In this document: positions 13,507 through 21,004 of the stretch, in pieces
Numbering within the stretch: the stretch's first letter is position 1
Layout of the letters: every line of letters begins with the position of its first letter
Notes under the pieces: model-generated
Told to the model about the DNA's origin: nothing
What the model saw: only the letters and a program-made list of their open reading frames with translations
Databases searched by the model: none
Translations under genes and position numbers: made by a program
IMG/VR virus record: IMGVR_UViG_3300045534_000033
Location: 1-33,321 of that record
DNA length: 33,321 bases
Direction: 5' to 3' (one strand)
Source: a virus

Positions 13507-13535
13507 TTGCGGTTTCTGTACGGTTCTTGTAGATA
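13507..13535 (+). promoter_or_regulatory. Candidate promoter for the second early block
   Basis: TTGCGG (13507-13512) and TAGATA (13530-13535) are separated by 17 bases in the gap between the divergent excisionase-like gene and the SSB-like gene. The match to sigma-70 boxes is moderate, but position and spacing are right. Confidence 0.4.
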
Positions 13536-13569
13536 CTAAGTGCTTTTGTAGTCTTTATCAAGGGGATTT

Positions 13570-13890
13570 ATGGCTGGACCGACAAAATCGTGGCGAAACA
13601 AAGGAGTTGATATAGCGGCTTGGACTAATGAGAAGGGTCAAGTGTCGTTTACACTTCGTAAGCAGTATTTAAACAAGCAAACTCAAACTTGGACGGATAC
13701 AAAATACCTATATCAAGATGATTTAAGAAACTTAATTGACCTCCTTCAACAAGCAGTTGCTTGGAACAGTGGCAATGCCGCTGATCGAGAGGAACACAAG
13801 TGGGCCGCTGTAGAATCTGGCTCTTTGAGCGCAATAGTAAAAGAGACTGCAAAAGCTGTGAAGTTTGAAGACGACGACATACCTTTTTGA
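13570..13890 (+). CDS. SSB-like protein with bacterial SSB C-terminal tip, 106 aa
   Basis: The last residues FEDDDIPF end in DDDIPF, identical to the acidic tip of E. coli SSB that recruits replication and repair partners such as PriA, RecQ and exonuclease I. The first 65 residues (WRNKGVDIAAWTNEKGQVSFTLRKQYLN...TDTKYLYQDDLRNLIDLLQQA) are beta-rich with a helix and could form a small nucleic-acid-binding domain, shorter than a full bacterial SSB. A ssDNA-binding role fits the nearby RecT and resolvase-like genes. The tip is plain in sequence; the binding domain is inferred. An AAGGGGATTT ribosome-binding site precedes the ATG. Confidence 0.75.
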   Translation: MAGPTKSWRNKGVDIAAWTNEKGQVSFTLRKQYLNKQTQTWTDTKYLYQDDLRNLIDLLQQAVAWNSGNAADREEHKWAAVESGSLSAIVKETAKAVKFEDDDIPF

Positions 13891-13899
13891 TAGGACTTT

Positions 13900-14160
13900 A
13901 TGAAACTTTATAGTCTTTTTAGGGTATTAGACGGCAAGTGGGAGATAGTTTTGCACATACTGCGAAACGACGACTGGAAGTTTCAATACGAACCACGACC
14001 CGAACTTAGAGCGTTAATTGATGAAAACTACGATGTAACTCCAGACGTTATGGCTAAGTTGTTGTTGGATAACGTTTTACACTGTGAAGTTGTGGAAATT
14101 CATCACATGTCAGGTCAAGGAATTGTAGTGAGGCGGTGCGATGATCAAGCCAGTGAGTGA
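13900..14160 (+). CDS. Hypothetical early protein, 86 aa
   Basis: The ATG lies nine bases after the SSB-like gene's stop codon. The N-terminus reads as a beta hairpin (LYSLFRVLDGKWEIVLHILRNDDW), followed by helical DVTPDVMAKLLLDNVL. No domain is recognised and no membrane segment is visible. It overlaps the next gene by 20 bases, consistent with a compact operon. Confidence 0.65.
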   Translation: MKLYSLFRVLDGKWEIVLHILRNDDWKFQYEPRPELRALIDENYDVTPDVMAKLLLDNVLHCEVVEIHHMSGQGIVVRRCDDQASE

Positions 14161-14323
14161 GCTATTTAAAGACCATTTGTGGCGTAAGCTGGAAGCAGAG
14201 CACAAGGCGTCTGTAGAGCAGGGCAAGGTAAATCTTTTTACCGCAAATCAGGAAGCGGCCATCATACGGTGGAGTAGTGAGGTACTGACTCAGGAGCGAG
14301 TTAAAAAGGAAACAAAGAAGTGA
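14141..14323 (+). CDS. Small charged hypothetical protein, 60 aa
   Basis: This short, helical, charged protein (LFKDHLWRKLEAEHKASVEQGKVN and EVLTQERVKKETKK) overlaps both neighbours (20 bases upstream, GTGA downstream), which supports a real gene. GAGGCGG upstream is the likely ribosome-binding site. Function unknown; the lysine-rich end could contact DNA or a partner. Confidence 0.6.
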   Translation: MIKPVSELFKDHLWRKLEAEHKASVEQGKVNLFTANQEAAIIRWSSEVLTQERVKKETKK

Positions 14324-14928
14324 ACGCTGACACACCCCCACTCAAGGTCTGGATTAAACGGGAGTACCTTACAAAAGGTGAGGAGTCAGGCTTTGAGGAG
14401 GGGGTAGCGTTTGCGGTGCAGTCCATGAAAGGACGAGCACTGCACTTCCACGTTCTGCTTAAATCGGGGGCTCATTTTCGTCATGTCCCTTTACACTGGT
14501 TATGTCACAATGCTCCTGTAGTAACCGAAGAGCGACCACTTGAAGCGCTACAGCTTTGGGACTGCTTTAGTTACAAGCCAGTAGTTACCGTATTTGACCT
14601 GCTTAGAAACTATCAATGCGAGGCAATACTCCGTGACAAAACTAAGTATAACGCCACTTATTATTGCACAGTTGATTGGCTGCCTGATTGTGATTCTCAG
14701 TCTGGTTGGTTGCTACATCCCGACCAAAATAAATGCGCCCATATACTTCTGTTGGAAAACGGACAAATCGGATGTTTGCCAACCAATCGAGTCCTCTTCA
14801 AAGACGGATTCTATATCGGAAACGTTCCAGACGCTGCCACCCGTAACTATAAAACCGTGGACGTTGTTTTCACCGCCGAAACCTGCGAGCGATGGTCAGT
14901 AGCAGACAAAGAGGAGACTTACTACTAA
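14320..14928 (+). CDS. Hypothetical early protein, 202 aa
   Basis: The start is a GTG overlapping the preceding TGA. The protein is rich in Trp, Cys, His and Tyr, with FHVLLKSGAHFRHVPLHWLCH early, a middle around ALQLWDCFSY, and GQIGCLPTNRVLFKD later. These alternating strands suggest two beta-rich halves. I recall related unknowns in other phages but no function. It joins the nuclease gene by a TAATG overlap, so both are likely produced together. Confidence 0.65.
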   Translation: MNADTPPLKVWIKREYLTKGEESGFEEGVAFAVQSMKGRALHFHVLLKSGAHFRHVPLHWLCHNAPVVTEERPLEALQLWDCFSYKPVVTVFDLLRNYQCEAILRDKTKYNATYYCTVDWLPDCDSQSGWLLHPDQNKCAHILLLENGQIGCLPTNRVLFKDGFYIGNVPDAATRNYKTVDVVFTAETCERWSVADKEETYY

Positions 14929-15281
14929 TGGTAAACAGTAGAGCCAAGGGTGCCAGAGGCGAAAGAGAGTTAGCCAACAAGCTAAAGGAGCATGGGTTTG
15001 AAGCTCGTAGAGGTCAGCAGTTTTGTGGCTCTAATGGCGATCCTGACGTAGTGTGCACCGAATTAAGCGATTACCACATCGAATGTAAAGTTGTGCAGGC
15101 CCTCAACATCGACAAGGCAATGGCTCAATCATTGAACGATTGTCACGATAAAACACCAATATGCGTACACCGGAAAAACCACAAGCCATGGCTAGTTACA
15201 ATGTTCCTAGAGGACTGGTTAGCTCTAGTAAAAGCAAACCTTGGTCAGACGTTGAATCCGAACCAGGACCAAACGAAATAA
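14928..15281 (+). CDS. Resolvase-like PD-(D/E)XK nuclease, 117 aa
   Basis: NSRAKGARGERELANKLKEHGFEARRGQQ is the N-terminal helix and basic strand seen in archaeal Hjc-type and related phage resolvases. GDPDVV (Asp40) and IECK (Glu52, Lys54) give the catalytic PD-(D/E)XK pair. The tail KPWLVTMFLEDWLALV is also typical. Such enzymes cut four-way junctions or branched DNA and would prepare replicative DNA for packaging. The ATG at 14928 has GAGGAGA upstream and overlaps the preceding stop. Confidence 0.88.
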   Translation: MVNSRAKGARGERELANKLKEHGFEARRGQQFCGSNGDPDVVCTELSDYHIECKVVQALNIDKAMAQSLNDCHDKTPICVHRKNHKPWLVTMFLEDWLALVKANLGQTLNPNQDQTK

Positions 15282-15298
15282 ACACTCCCGAAGCCATC

Positions 15299-15571
15299 AT
15301 GTGGTTGGCCGTTATCGACAAAGCCATTACGGATTACGTTGCGCCAACACCAGACTTATCAGCAACATATGCACAAGGTTTAGATTGGTTTTTTTACGAG
15401 CGAACGTCAGTCCCGTTCAACCTGGCTTACATTTGCGATATGCTGTTCGATGACTCATCCAAGGTATCAGCAATTCGTGCAAGGGTCACACGATTAAAAA
15501 ATAACCCAGAGGAGCTTAAACGCTTCGTTAAGAAACGATATAACCTACGAATCAACAGTAGGTTTTTTTAG
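15299..15571 (+). CDS. Hypothetical protein at the end of the early operon, 90 aa
   Basis: The core (MWLAVIDKAITDY...DWFFYERTSVPFNLAYICDMLFDD...VSAIRARV) resembles a small helical family found near the ends of phage early operons, where a role in transcription switching has sometimes been supposed; I cannot confirm it. The frame is open upstream to an ATG at 15161, but that part overlaps the conserved end of the nuclease gene, so I placed the start at 15299. No start has a good ribosome-binding site. The last codons encode a terminator hairpin. Confidence 0.6.
   Translation: MWLAVIDKAITDYVAPTPDLSATYAQGLDWFFYERTSVPFNLAYICDMLFDDSSKVSAIRARVTRLKNNPEELKRFVKKRYNLRINSRFF
15542..15569 (+). terminator. 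Early-operon terminator inside the last codons
   Basis: AACCTAC (15542-15548) pairs with GTAGGTT (15558-15564), and T continues to 15569. The hairpin lies within the final coding region, and its T-run contains the stop codons of both convergent genes (plus TAG 15569-15571; minus TAA 15570-15568). Confidence 0.8.
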
Positions 15572-15753
15572 CGCTTTTTCTTATCGATCAGACTCCAAAC
15601 CTGACTAACGCCGTACAATACAGCGCCTCCGACTACAGGCTCAGCAGCCCGAACAAGATTGTGAGCATCAGCCTCAGACACTCCAACTGTAAGCAAGCCA
15701 CCAGCAGCCAGGGTTAGCAAGTGCCGAATAAGGGAAGCAAGAAATACCGGCAT
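15568..15753 (-). CDS. Putative holin, 61 aa
   Basis: The small protein has two hydrophobic stretches (VFLASLIRHLLTLAAGGLLTVGV and VVGGAVLYGVSQVWSLI) and a basic end DKKKR. This matches the Pam3-gp28-like putative holin type, with RHLLT near the start and a WSL-KKR end. Holins permeabilise the inner membrane at lysis. It is the last late gene; its start has GGAGAATTTT and overlaps the preceding gene by 40 bases. Confidence 0.7.
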   Translation of the reverse strand: MPVFLASLIRHLLTLAAGGLLTVGVSEADAHNLVRAAEPVVGGAVLYGVSQVWSLIDKKKR

Positions 15754-16538
15754 AAAATTCTCCGTGTTCTCATAAACGTGGCGCTACCGTATTTACAATC
15801 CCGACGCCGTGGATCAACAAAACCACCTCGGATGCAATTCATCCAAGGCTCCCAGTAATAGGCTAAATCACACTTAGCATATCGGTCTACCCATTTCTTT
15901 ACGTCAATTGTACGGCCATCAGTGCCATCCATATCCGCTATACACGGCTTAGACAGATTAGGACTTTCTCCGTGGGACTCACAAACGTATCCCTTGGCGC
16001 AGCGTTGCCGGTGAGGACTGTCAACAGGAACACACTGAGGCAAAGCAACAGATACCCGATATAATAAAACTCTTCTGGCACTTTCATTTAGGTCACACTC
16101 CAAACAAGGACTGACGTAACATGTCAGGTTAGTAGAGCTGCTAAACATCACAGCCAGGTCATTTAACTGCTTATCAAAGTATCCCATCAGCTTTTTATCG
16201 TTACGGAGCACCGCACGACTGGCAGAGGCTATGGTATGCCCATAGAACGCCTCATACCGGCCACAGCGACGATTTCTAAGGCAGGGGCCGTTAGAGAGGT
16301 GGACTCGCACTACCTTCGGCCTGGAGTCAGCTATAAGCCTTTTAGGGCACTGGCACTCAGTTCCAAACGTATTGGTTAGCCAGGACAGTTTGAGTGTCTC
16401 ATGGCCACGATACATCTTAACCGTTGCGTCACAGTTCCAATCCTTGTGACACATAGCCAGCAAACTTGGTGCTGCGCTTGCCGTAGGTAACTGAACAACC
16501 ACCAACAGCATAAACACAACCGCAAGCAGCGGTCTCAT
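15714..16538 (-). CDS. Secreted cysteine-rich protein in the lysis region, 274 aa
   Basis: A signal peptide (MRPLLAVVFMLLVVVQLPTASA) is followed by a mature protein with many cysteines, several in close pairs (CQCPKRL, CYVSPCLEC), so disulfide bonding in the periplasm is likely. Motifs include CHKDWNCDATVKMYRG, LKLSWLTNTFG, RNRRCGRYEAFYG and ADMDGTDGRTID. I have seen related unknown proteins in phages but no established activity. The size and secretion would suit an enzyme acting on the cell wall or surface during lysis, which is inference. ATGA overlap with the upstream gene. Confidence 0.8.
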   Translation of the reverse strand: MRPLLAVVFMLLVVVQLPTASAAPSLLAMCHKDWNCDATVKMYRGHETLKLSWLTNTFGTECQCPKRLIADSRPKVVRVHLSNGPCLRNRRCGRYEAFYGHTIASASRAVLRNDKKLMGYFDKQLNDLAVMFSSSTNLTCYVSPCLECDLNESARRVLLYRVSVALPQCVPVDSPHRQRCAKGYVCESHGESPNLSKPCIADMDGTDGRTIDVKKWVDRYAKCDLAYYWEPWMNCIRGGFVDPRRRDCKYGSATFMRTRRILCRYFLLPLFGTC

Positions 16539-16777
16539 TTTTCCAGCACCCTATCGAGCTTCTTATCCATGCGCTCAATCTGAGTTTGGATGTTGTTAAG
16601 TTCAGCCTTGAGAATCTGAACTTCCATTGTCACCTGATACTTGGATTGCTCAAGCTCATGAAGCGAGTTTTTAACCGCACGATAATCCATACCAACAATG
16701 GAAATTACCACGCCGATAATCGCTTTCACAGCAAGGTCAAACCAATACTTAAGTTGTGTAAAATCTCCGTCCGTCAA
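16535..16777 (-). CDS. Small membrane protein with coiled coil (holin- or spanin-like), 80 aa
   Basis: One membrane segment (about 11-29, FDLAVKAIIGVVISIVG) is followed by a long heptad-patterned helix (MEVQILKAELNNIQTQIERMDKKLDRVLEK). Inner-membrane spanins and some phage holin-like proteins share this layout. The start is a TTG at 16777, chosen because GGGAGGG lies upstream and TTGA overlaps the previous stop. An outer-membrane lipoprotein partner is not in this cassette; the only lipoprotein is in the early operon. Confidence 0.7.
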   Translation of the reverse strand: MTDGDFTQLKYWFDLAVKAIIGVVISIVGMDYRAVKNSLHELEQSKYQVTMEVQILKAELNNIQTQIERMDKKLDRVLEK

Positions 16778-17193
16778 TGTACCCTCCCGCCGCCATAAGC
16801 ATCTATAACTACTATTTCTGCTTCGGGAGTGTTCCCCATAAGTTCCATGAACTTTTGGAACGCCGATTTGCTTGCTAATATCGCTGATTCACTGCCAAGT
16901 TTGCCAAACTGCAAACCAACTAAAATACAACCATGCGTATCCTTATGCGTATTGCCAGCGTGAATCAAAATCTGGCTACGCTCAGGGACATCCATTACCT
17001 GGTAGGTTAAACCAAACTTAGGACTACGATGAAGTTTTAGTTTGTAACGACCCACTGGGATACAACTGATCAACTTTTCGTTGTATTTCCAAGAGTCCTC
17101 AAGCGTAACCAACTCAGGAGAGCCGTCGATACAGAGGACGCCCATTGTAGCGCCGTTATGCTCTGTAACTCTGACTAACCTGAGCTGCTTCAT
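16774..17193 (-). CDS. DUF5675-like protein, 139 aa
   Basis: This protein, with CIPVGRYKLKLHRSPKFG and ILIHAGNTHKDTHGCILVG, fits the DUF5675 family often found in phage lysis regions. The last motif, a histidine followed by HGC, resembles the active site of YkuD-type L,D-transpeptidases, so a peptidoglycan-modifying role is possible but unproven. I chose the ATG at 17193 because it overlaps the upstream stop as ATGA; an upstream start at 17217 would add eight residues. Confidence 0.8.
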   Translation of the reverse strand: MKQLRLVRVTEHNGATMGVLCIDGSPELVTLEDSWKYNEKLISCIPVGRYKLKLHRSPKFGLTYQVMDVPERSQILIHAGNTHKDTHGCILVGLQFGKLGSESAILASKSAFQKFMELMGNTPEAEIVVIDAYGGGRVH

Positions 17194-17432
17194 GTGGGAG
17201 GCACCGGAAATACCCAAAGTTTAGGATCTGGCCCTTGTTGAGGAAGGTCTCGCAATTTTTGACGATATGTTGCCCATGCCTGTTTATTGGCAACAGGCGA
17301 ATCTGCGAGTTGAGTCCAATCGCATGATGCAAGTTCTCTAGTACGCCAGTTTTTTATTCCTCTTATAATATCTTCGTTGCTTGGATTTGTGCGATCTATC
17401 AACGAAGGTAATTTGTCGTCCCATGTTATCAT
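17190..17432 (-). CDS. Likely tail fibre assembly protein, 80 aa
   Basis: The motif ASCDWTQLADSPVANKQAWATYRQKLRDLPQQGPDPKLWVFP is characteristic of small proteins encoded directly after tail fibre genes, thought to help fibre folding or attachment. The ATG is immediately after the fibre stop, with AGGAGC from the fibre's last codons as ribosome-binding site, so production is coupled to the fibre. Confidence 0.8.
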   Translation of the reverse strand: MITWDDKLPSLIDRTNPSNEDIIRGIKNWRTRELASCDWTQLADSPVANKQAWATYRQKLRDLPQQGPDPKLWVFPVPPT

Positions 17433-18338
17433 TTAGACGCTCCTATAAATTCCATTTACTAAAATTGAAGATGCACCTAAAGCAAATGTGTTATTGTTAT
17501 AATTAAATATATTTACTTGCGAAACAGGATTAAAATAGGCATAGCCTGAAACTGAATTTGCAGATAGCCATCCCATAGCATTTAACATTTGAACATTTGT
17601 TGCGGCGTTTACCGGAGCTGTAAATTGTACAAAACCGCAGGGTACTACTGTTTGTGTCCATTGATAATAAAGCTGAAGTTCAATAGTTTTTTTATGTTTA
17701 CGAAACAAACTATGAACATTTACTTCGCTTGAAGTTCCTCCTGCGGAAACGCCAAAAGCCGGACTAAAAGAAAGCCATCCACCAGGATCATTTGTTATTA
17801 AAAAGTTAGTTCCATCATAAACCAACTCCATAATTGCTCCGGCAATCCATGTTCCAATAGTAGGATTAGTAGAGTCCTCATTGTTGACAATGTTTTTAGC
17901 TCCAACACCGTTAATGTTAATGGTATGTGCTGTTGCAGTTGATCCGGTTGAGCCAAGGCTAGTCCCAACTTTCATTCTAAACTTTTGTCCAGCTTTGTAA
18001 GCTGTTATAGCAGGAGTAGCCGATGCTGTTTGAGCAGTTGCTGTTCCGCTTGTAGTACCAAGCCAAATAAAATCACCATCCTGCACTTGAGCAACTTGTG
18101 GAGCGTCTGTTCGTGCTGTAGCTGCGCCAAGGTTAGTATGGCGAAAGCCACCATCATTAAGGTTGCCAGTAGCAGCGTTAGAACCATCCTTGTTAAGGCA
18201 CTGGTTGATACCAGTGGCGAAGTCATCGTCCTGTGTGTCATGGCGTCCAGCCTCAATGCCGATACCAAGTGAAGCATCGCCTACCCAGCCGCCAGTTGCG
18301 TTGTTGCCCTTCGTATAGTTCCCACCCGACCAAACCAT
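17433..18338 (-). CDS. Tail fibre / receptor-binding protein, 301 aa
   Basis: The N-terminus (VWSGGNYTKGNNATGGWVGDASLGIGIEAGRHDTQDDDFATGINQCLNKDG) is the virion-attachment type shared by many phage fibres. It is followed by a Thr/Ser/Gly/Ala-rich beta shaft (about 50-210) and a distinct C-terminal domain (about 210-301) rich in Asn, Tyr and Phe that probably binds the receptor. AGGAGG, the strongest ribosome-binding site seen in the late genes, lies before the ATG. The C-terminal part is AT-richer than its surroundings, which would fit exchange of the receptor-binding tip. Confidence 0.88.
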   Translation of the reverse strand: MVWSGGNYTKGNNATGGWVGDASLGIGIEAGRHDTQDDDFATGINQCLNKDGSNAATGNLNDGGFRHTNLGAATARTDAPQVAQVQDGDFIWLGTTSGTATAQTASATPAITAYKAGQKFRMKVGTSLGSTGSTATAHTININGVGAKNIVNNEDSTNPTIGTWIAGAIMELVYDGTNFLITNDPGGWLSFSPAFGVSAGGTSSEVNVHSLFRKHKKTIELQLYYQWTQTVVPCGFVQFTAPVNAATNVQMLNAMGWLSANSVSGYAYFNPVSQVNIFNYNNNTFALGASSILVNGIYRSV

Positions 18339-18346
18339 GTATCCTC

Positions 18347-21004
18347 CTAAACTAAACTCAAAACTTTATCGACGTACTCTCGTGTTTCTTTCGGAACCTT
18401 GACGTAAGCCTTTATATTGGCCCAGGTTGGACGTTTGCCCTCTGCCCTTACCTTAGCCATGGCTCGCTTAACATTGGCTGGTCCCCAGTTGTTTGCTGCC
18501 AATGCCAACTGTTTGTCACCAAATTCTTTTAGCTGTACGGCAAGGTAACGACTGCCACCCTCAACGTTTTGCTGCGGATCAAACCTATCTTTAACGCCCA
18601 TGTCTCGTGCAGTCCCAGGCATCAACTGCATTAAACCACTCGCACCTTTACTACTTACAGCTTTTGGATTCCCACCTGATTCAACTTGTATAACGGCTTT
18701 TACGATTGAAGCCGGAGCAAATTCGTCGCCGGTAGGAATGCTGATGTTTTGCTTGCCGATCTGAATCGTTGCTGCCGGCTCTACAGTTGGTTCTGGTGTA
18801 GGTGTTGTAGCAGGTGCTAATCGAGCACGTTCAGCTTCAATCGCAGCTTGAATTTGAGCTTCTTCAGCAGCAATGTCAGCTTCTGTTTCAGGAAGCGGAG
18901 TTGTCGCTGCATACTCAACTGGGTTGCTAATTATGCCGGAGCTGCGTGTAAATGCCCCTGCTCGTGGCGCAAACGATTCAACTGCGGCTACCAATCCTTT
19001 AGCAATTTGGTCTTGAGTAGCACGTCGTGCTGCTTCTTCCTTACCGTACTTGGCTGCATCATCAACATACTTGAGTGCAGTGGCTGGATCGGTTAATGCG
19101 TTTGCAAGCGCAGATGCCGTACGAGCTGTACTAGCTTTCATTCCACCGCCAATAAGTGGATTTACAATAGCCGCACCTATTCCAGAAAGATAACCGCCTA
19201 ACGCCGATGTTAAGCCAGAGCGAGCTATGTTTCTACTTGCGCTGACCGCACTGGCTTCTGCTCCTGATGCCACGGCATCTTTTCCAACACCACCCAAAGC
19301 ACGAATAAGAGATTTAGCTTGAGTGTCAATGTTTTCAGCAGACAAGCCAGGAACAGCAGCTTTTCCTTCAGTTCCTTGGATTCGTTTTAATATGCCTTCC
19401 CACTGATCAAGAACTGGCATAATTGGACTGTCAGCATATACAGCTCGTTTGCTGCGAAGCCAATCAAGTTTTTGTCCAACCGTTTTTTGCTGTACAAAGT
19501 CAGCCATTTCAGTTGCAAGTTTATTTGGCTCTAAACCACCTACAACCTTTGCGTATTCGTCCGATACAGCAGACTTTTTACTAACTGAGGTAATAATATC
19601 TTCAGGGTTTTGCTTGCGCAAAAGTCGAGCTAACGGCGATAATTGGCCATCGCCTGAGCGATACCAACGTTGCTTAAACTGTCGCCATTCGCTACGAGCA
19701 GCTTTAAGAGCGCCAGTGCCTTCTACAGCATCAATACGCTTACCAAGCATCTCTACCAGTCGATCTGCAAATAACTCATCCCGTGAACCATTTGCAGCGG
19801 AACGTGACAGCTCAAGAGCTTCGGAACGCAAATCCTGTAGCTTGCCCACAGTAGTCTGCGTTGCTTTATCTGCTTCAACTTTCTCAATCTTTGCTACTAA
19901 AGATTTTAAATCGGAGTTTGGTTCTAATACCTTTGTGTCTTTGTAAATTTCTTGGAATACATTATCAGCATCTTTAGCAATACCAGTCGCAGGTGCTGTT
20001 ATGGCTCGCACTTCATCCGTGAATAATGCACCTGCTGAAGTTCGTTGTTTCTCCCTGGCGCTTTCCAGCAATGTACGAGCTGCTTCACCTGCACGTTTAG
20101 GATTAGGGTCTTTTAAGGCAGTCAAAGACTCAGCGGCTGCGTTGATTTCATCAAGTTGCTTACTAGCCGTTTCCGCAAGCTGAACGTTAGCCTGTCCAAG
20201 TGGTTGTTTTTGCAATAACGCTTCAGTGCGAGCTAATTGCTCAGAGCCAGTCAGCTGCGGCGTAGTCAGTGTAGACGCTGGCAATCCAGCTTGAACAAGC
20301 GCCTCTTTTTCAGCAGCAGCTTGAGCCAACTGCTCACGAGCAACTGCTTGACCAACGGCTGATTGAGCGGCTTCGCTACCAACCATAATCTTAGGAAGTT
20401 CAGCGCCAATTAAACGTTGCGCCGCCTCTTCAGTCGGTGGTCCCATTAGGCTACGGTATAAAGCAGCTCCACGACGTGCTACTGGCAATGCAAGACGACC
20501 TAATCCACCGGCCGTACGAAGTGCTGTTTCTACGCCAGCGCCAAGCACAGCTTCTTGAGTTCCTTGTTCAATTCTACTTTCAGAAGGCGTTGTGCCAAGT
20601 AGGTAATCCAATCCCATTTGAACTGGCACATCTGCCAAAGAGCCTATTGCGCTTCCTACAACTGCCCCCGCAGGAATTGACAGGCCTCCCGTATACGGGG
20701 CAAAAGGCAATCCCGCAGTAGCTCCAGCATACCCACCGTAAACACTACCACCAATGCTTGCTCCCTCCTCTGCCCCTACTCGCAAACTTTTTAATAAACC
20801 GCTTGGCTTCCAAGCATCTTGCATTTCTTGCAAGCTCATTGTTCCACCAAATGGCCATCCAGCAGCAATTCTTGTCTCTGGAGATAATCCATAAGGGTAT
20901 GTTGGCGTTGGGGTAACAGTTGGAACAGCGTCAGGCAAAGCCTCAAGCTGTGCTATCGCCGCCTCTTCCTGCGCCAGTAGTGCCTCTAATTCGTCAGGTG
21001 TCAT
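18347..21004 (-). CDS. Ejection protein with C-terminal lytic transglycosylase, 885 aa
   Basis: Residues about 760-885 are an SLT domain: VIQVESGGNPKAVSSKGASGLMQLMP with catalytic Glu775, then RYLAVQLKEFGD and LAANNWGP. It would open the cell wall during infection. The N-terminal part has Gly/Ala-rich segments (GGSVYGGYAGATAGLPFAPYTGG and AGAVVGSAIGSLADVPVQMG) that could enter membranes, followed by long alpha-helical regions rich in Ala, Glu, Lys and Gln. That is typical of proteins ejected ahead of phage DNA. It follows another ejection-type protein by an ATGA overlap and precedes the tail fibre. T7's enzyme domain is at the N-terminus of gp16; here it is C-terminal. Confidence 0.9.
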   Translation of the reverse strand: MTPDELEALLAQEEAAIAQLEALPDAVPTVTPTPTYPYGLSPETRIAAGWPFGGTMSLQEMQDAWKPSGLLKSLRVGAEEGASIGGSVYGGYAGATAGLPFAPYTGGLSIPAGAVVGSAIGSLADVPVQMGLDYLLGTTPSESRIEQGTQEAVLGAGVETALRTAGGLGRLALPVARRGAALYRSLMGPPTEEAAQRLIGAELPKIMVGSEAAQSAVGQAVAREQLAQAAAEKEALVQAGLPASTLTTPQLTGSEQLARTEALLQKQPLGQANVQLAETASKQLDEINAAAESLTALKDPNPKRAGEAARTLLESAREKQRTSAGALFTDEVRAITAPATGIAKDADNVFQEIYKDTKVLEPNSDLKSLVAKIEKVEADKATQTTVGKLQDLRSEALELSRSAANGSRDELFADRLVEMLGKRIDAVEGTGALKAARSEWRQFKQRWYRSGDGQLSPLARLLRKQNPEDIITSVSKKSAVSDEYAKVVGGLEPNKLATEMADFVQQKTVGQKLDWLRSKRAVYADSPIMPVLDQWEGILKRIQGTEGKAAVPGLSAENIDTQAKSLIRALGGVGKDAVASGAEASAVSASRNIARSGLTSALGGYLSGIGAAIVNPLIGGGMKASTARTASALANALTDPATALKYVDDAAKYGKEEAARRATQDQIAKGLVAAVESFAPRAGAFTRSSGIISNPVEYAATTPLPETEADIAAEEAQIQAAIEAERARLAPATTPTPEPTVEPAATIQIGKQNISIPTGDEFAPASIVKAVIQVESGGNPKAVSSKGASGLMQLMPGTARDMGVKDRFDPQQNVEGGSRYLAVQLKEFGDKQLALAANNWGPANVKRAMAKVRAEGKRPTWANIKAYVKVPKETREYVDKVLSLV

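Noticed and set aside
14594-14902. 102-codon plus-strand frame inside the 202-residue gene
   Set aside because: It lies wholly within another gene that has overlaps with both neighbours and a good context; this frame has no ribosome-binding site.
17433-18338. Diversity-generating retroelement acting on the tail fibre
   Set aside because: No reverse transcriptase gene or template repeat was seen anywhere in the window.
19449-19946. 165-codon plus-strand frame opposite the 885-residue ejection protein
   Set aside because: Serine/cysteine-rich antisense shadow of a helical Ala/Glu/Lys-rich protein, without a ribosome-binding site.
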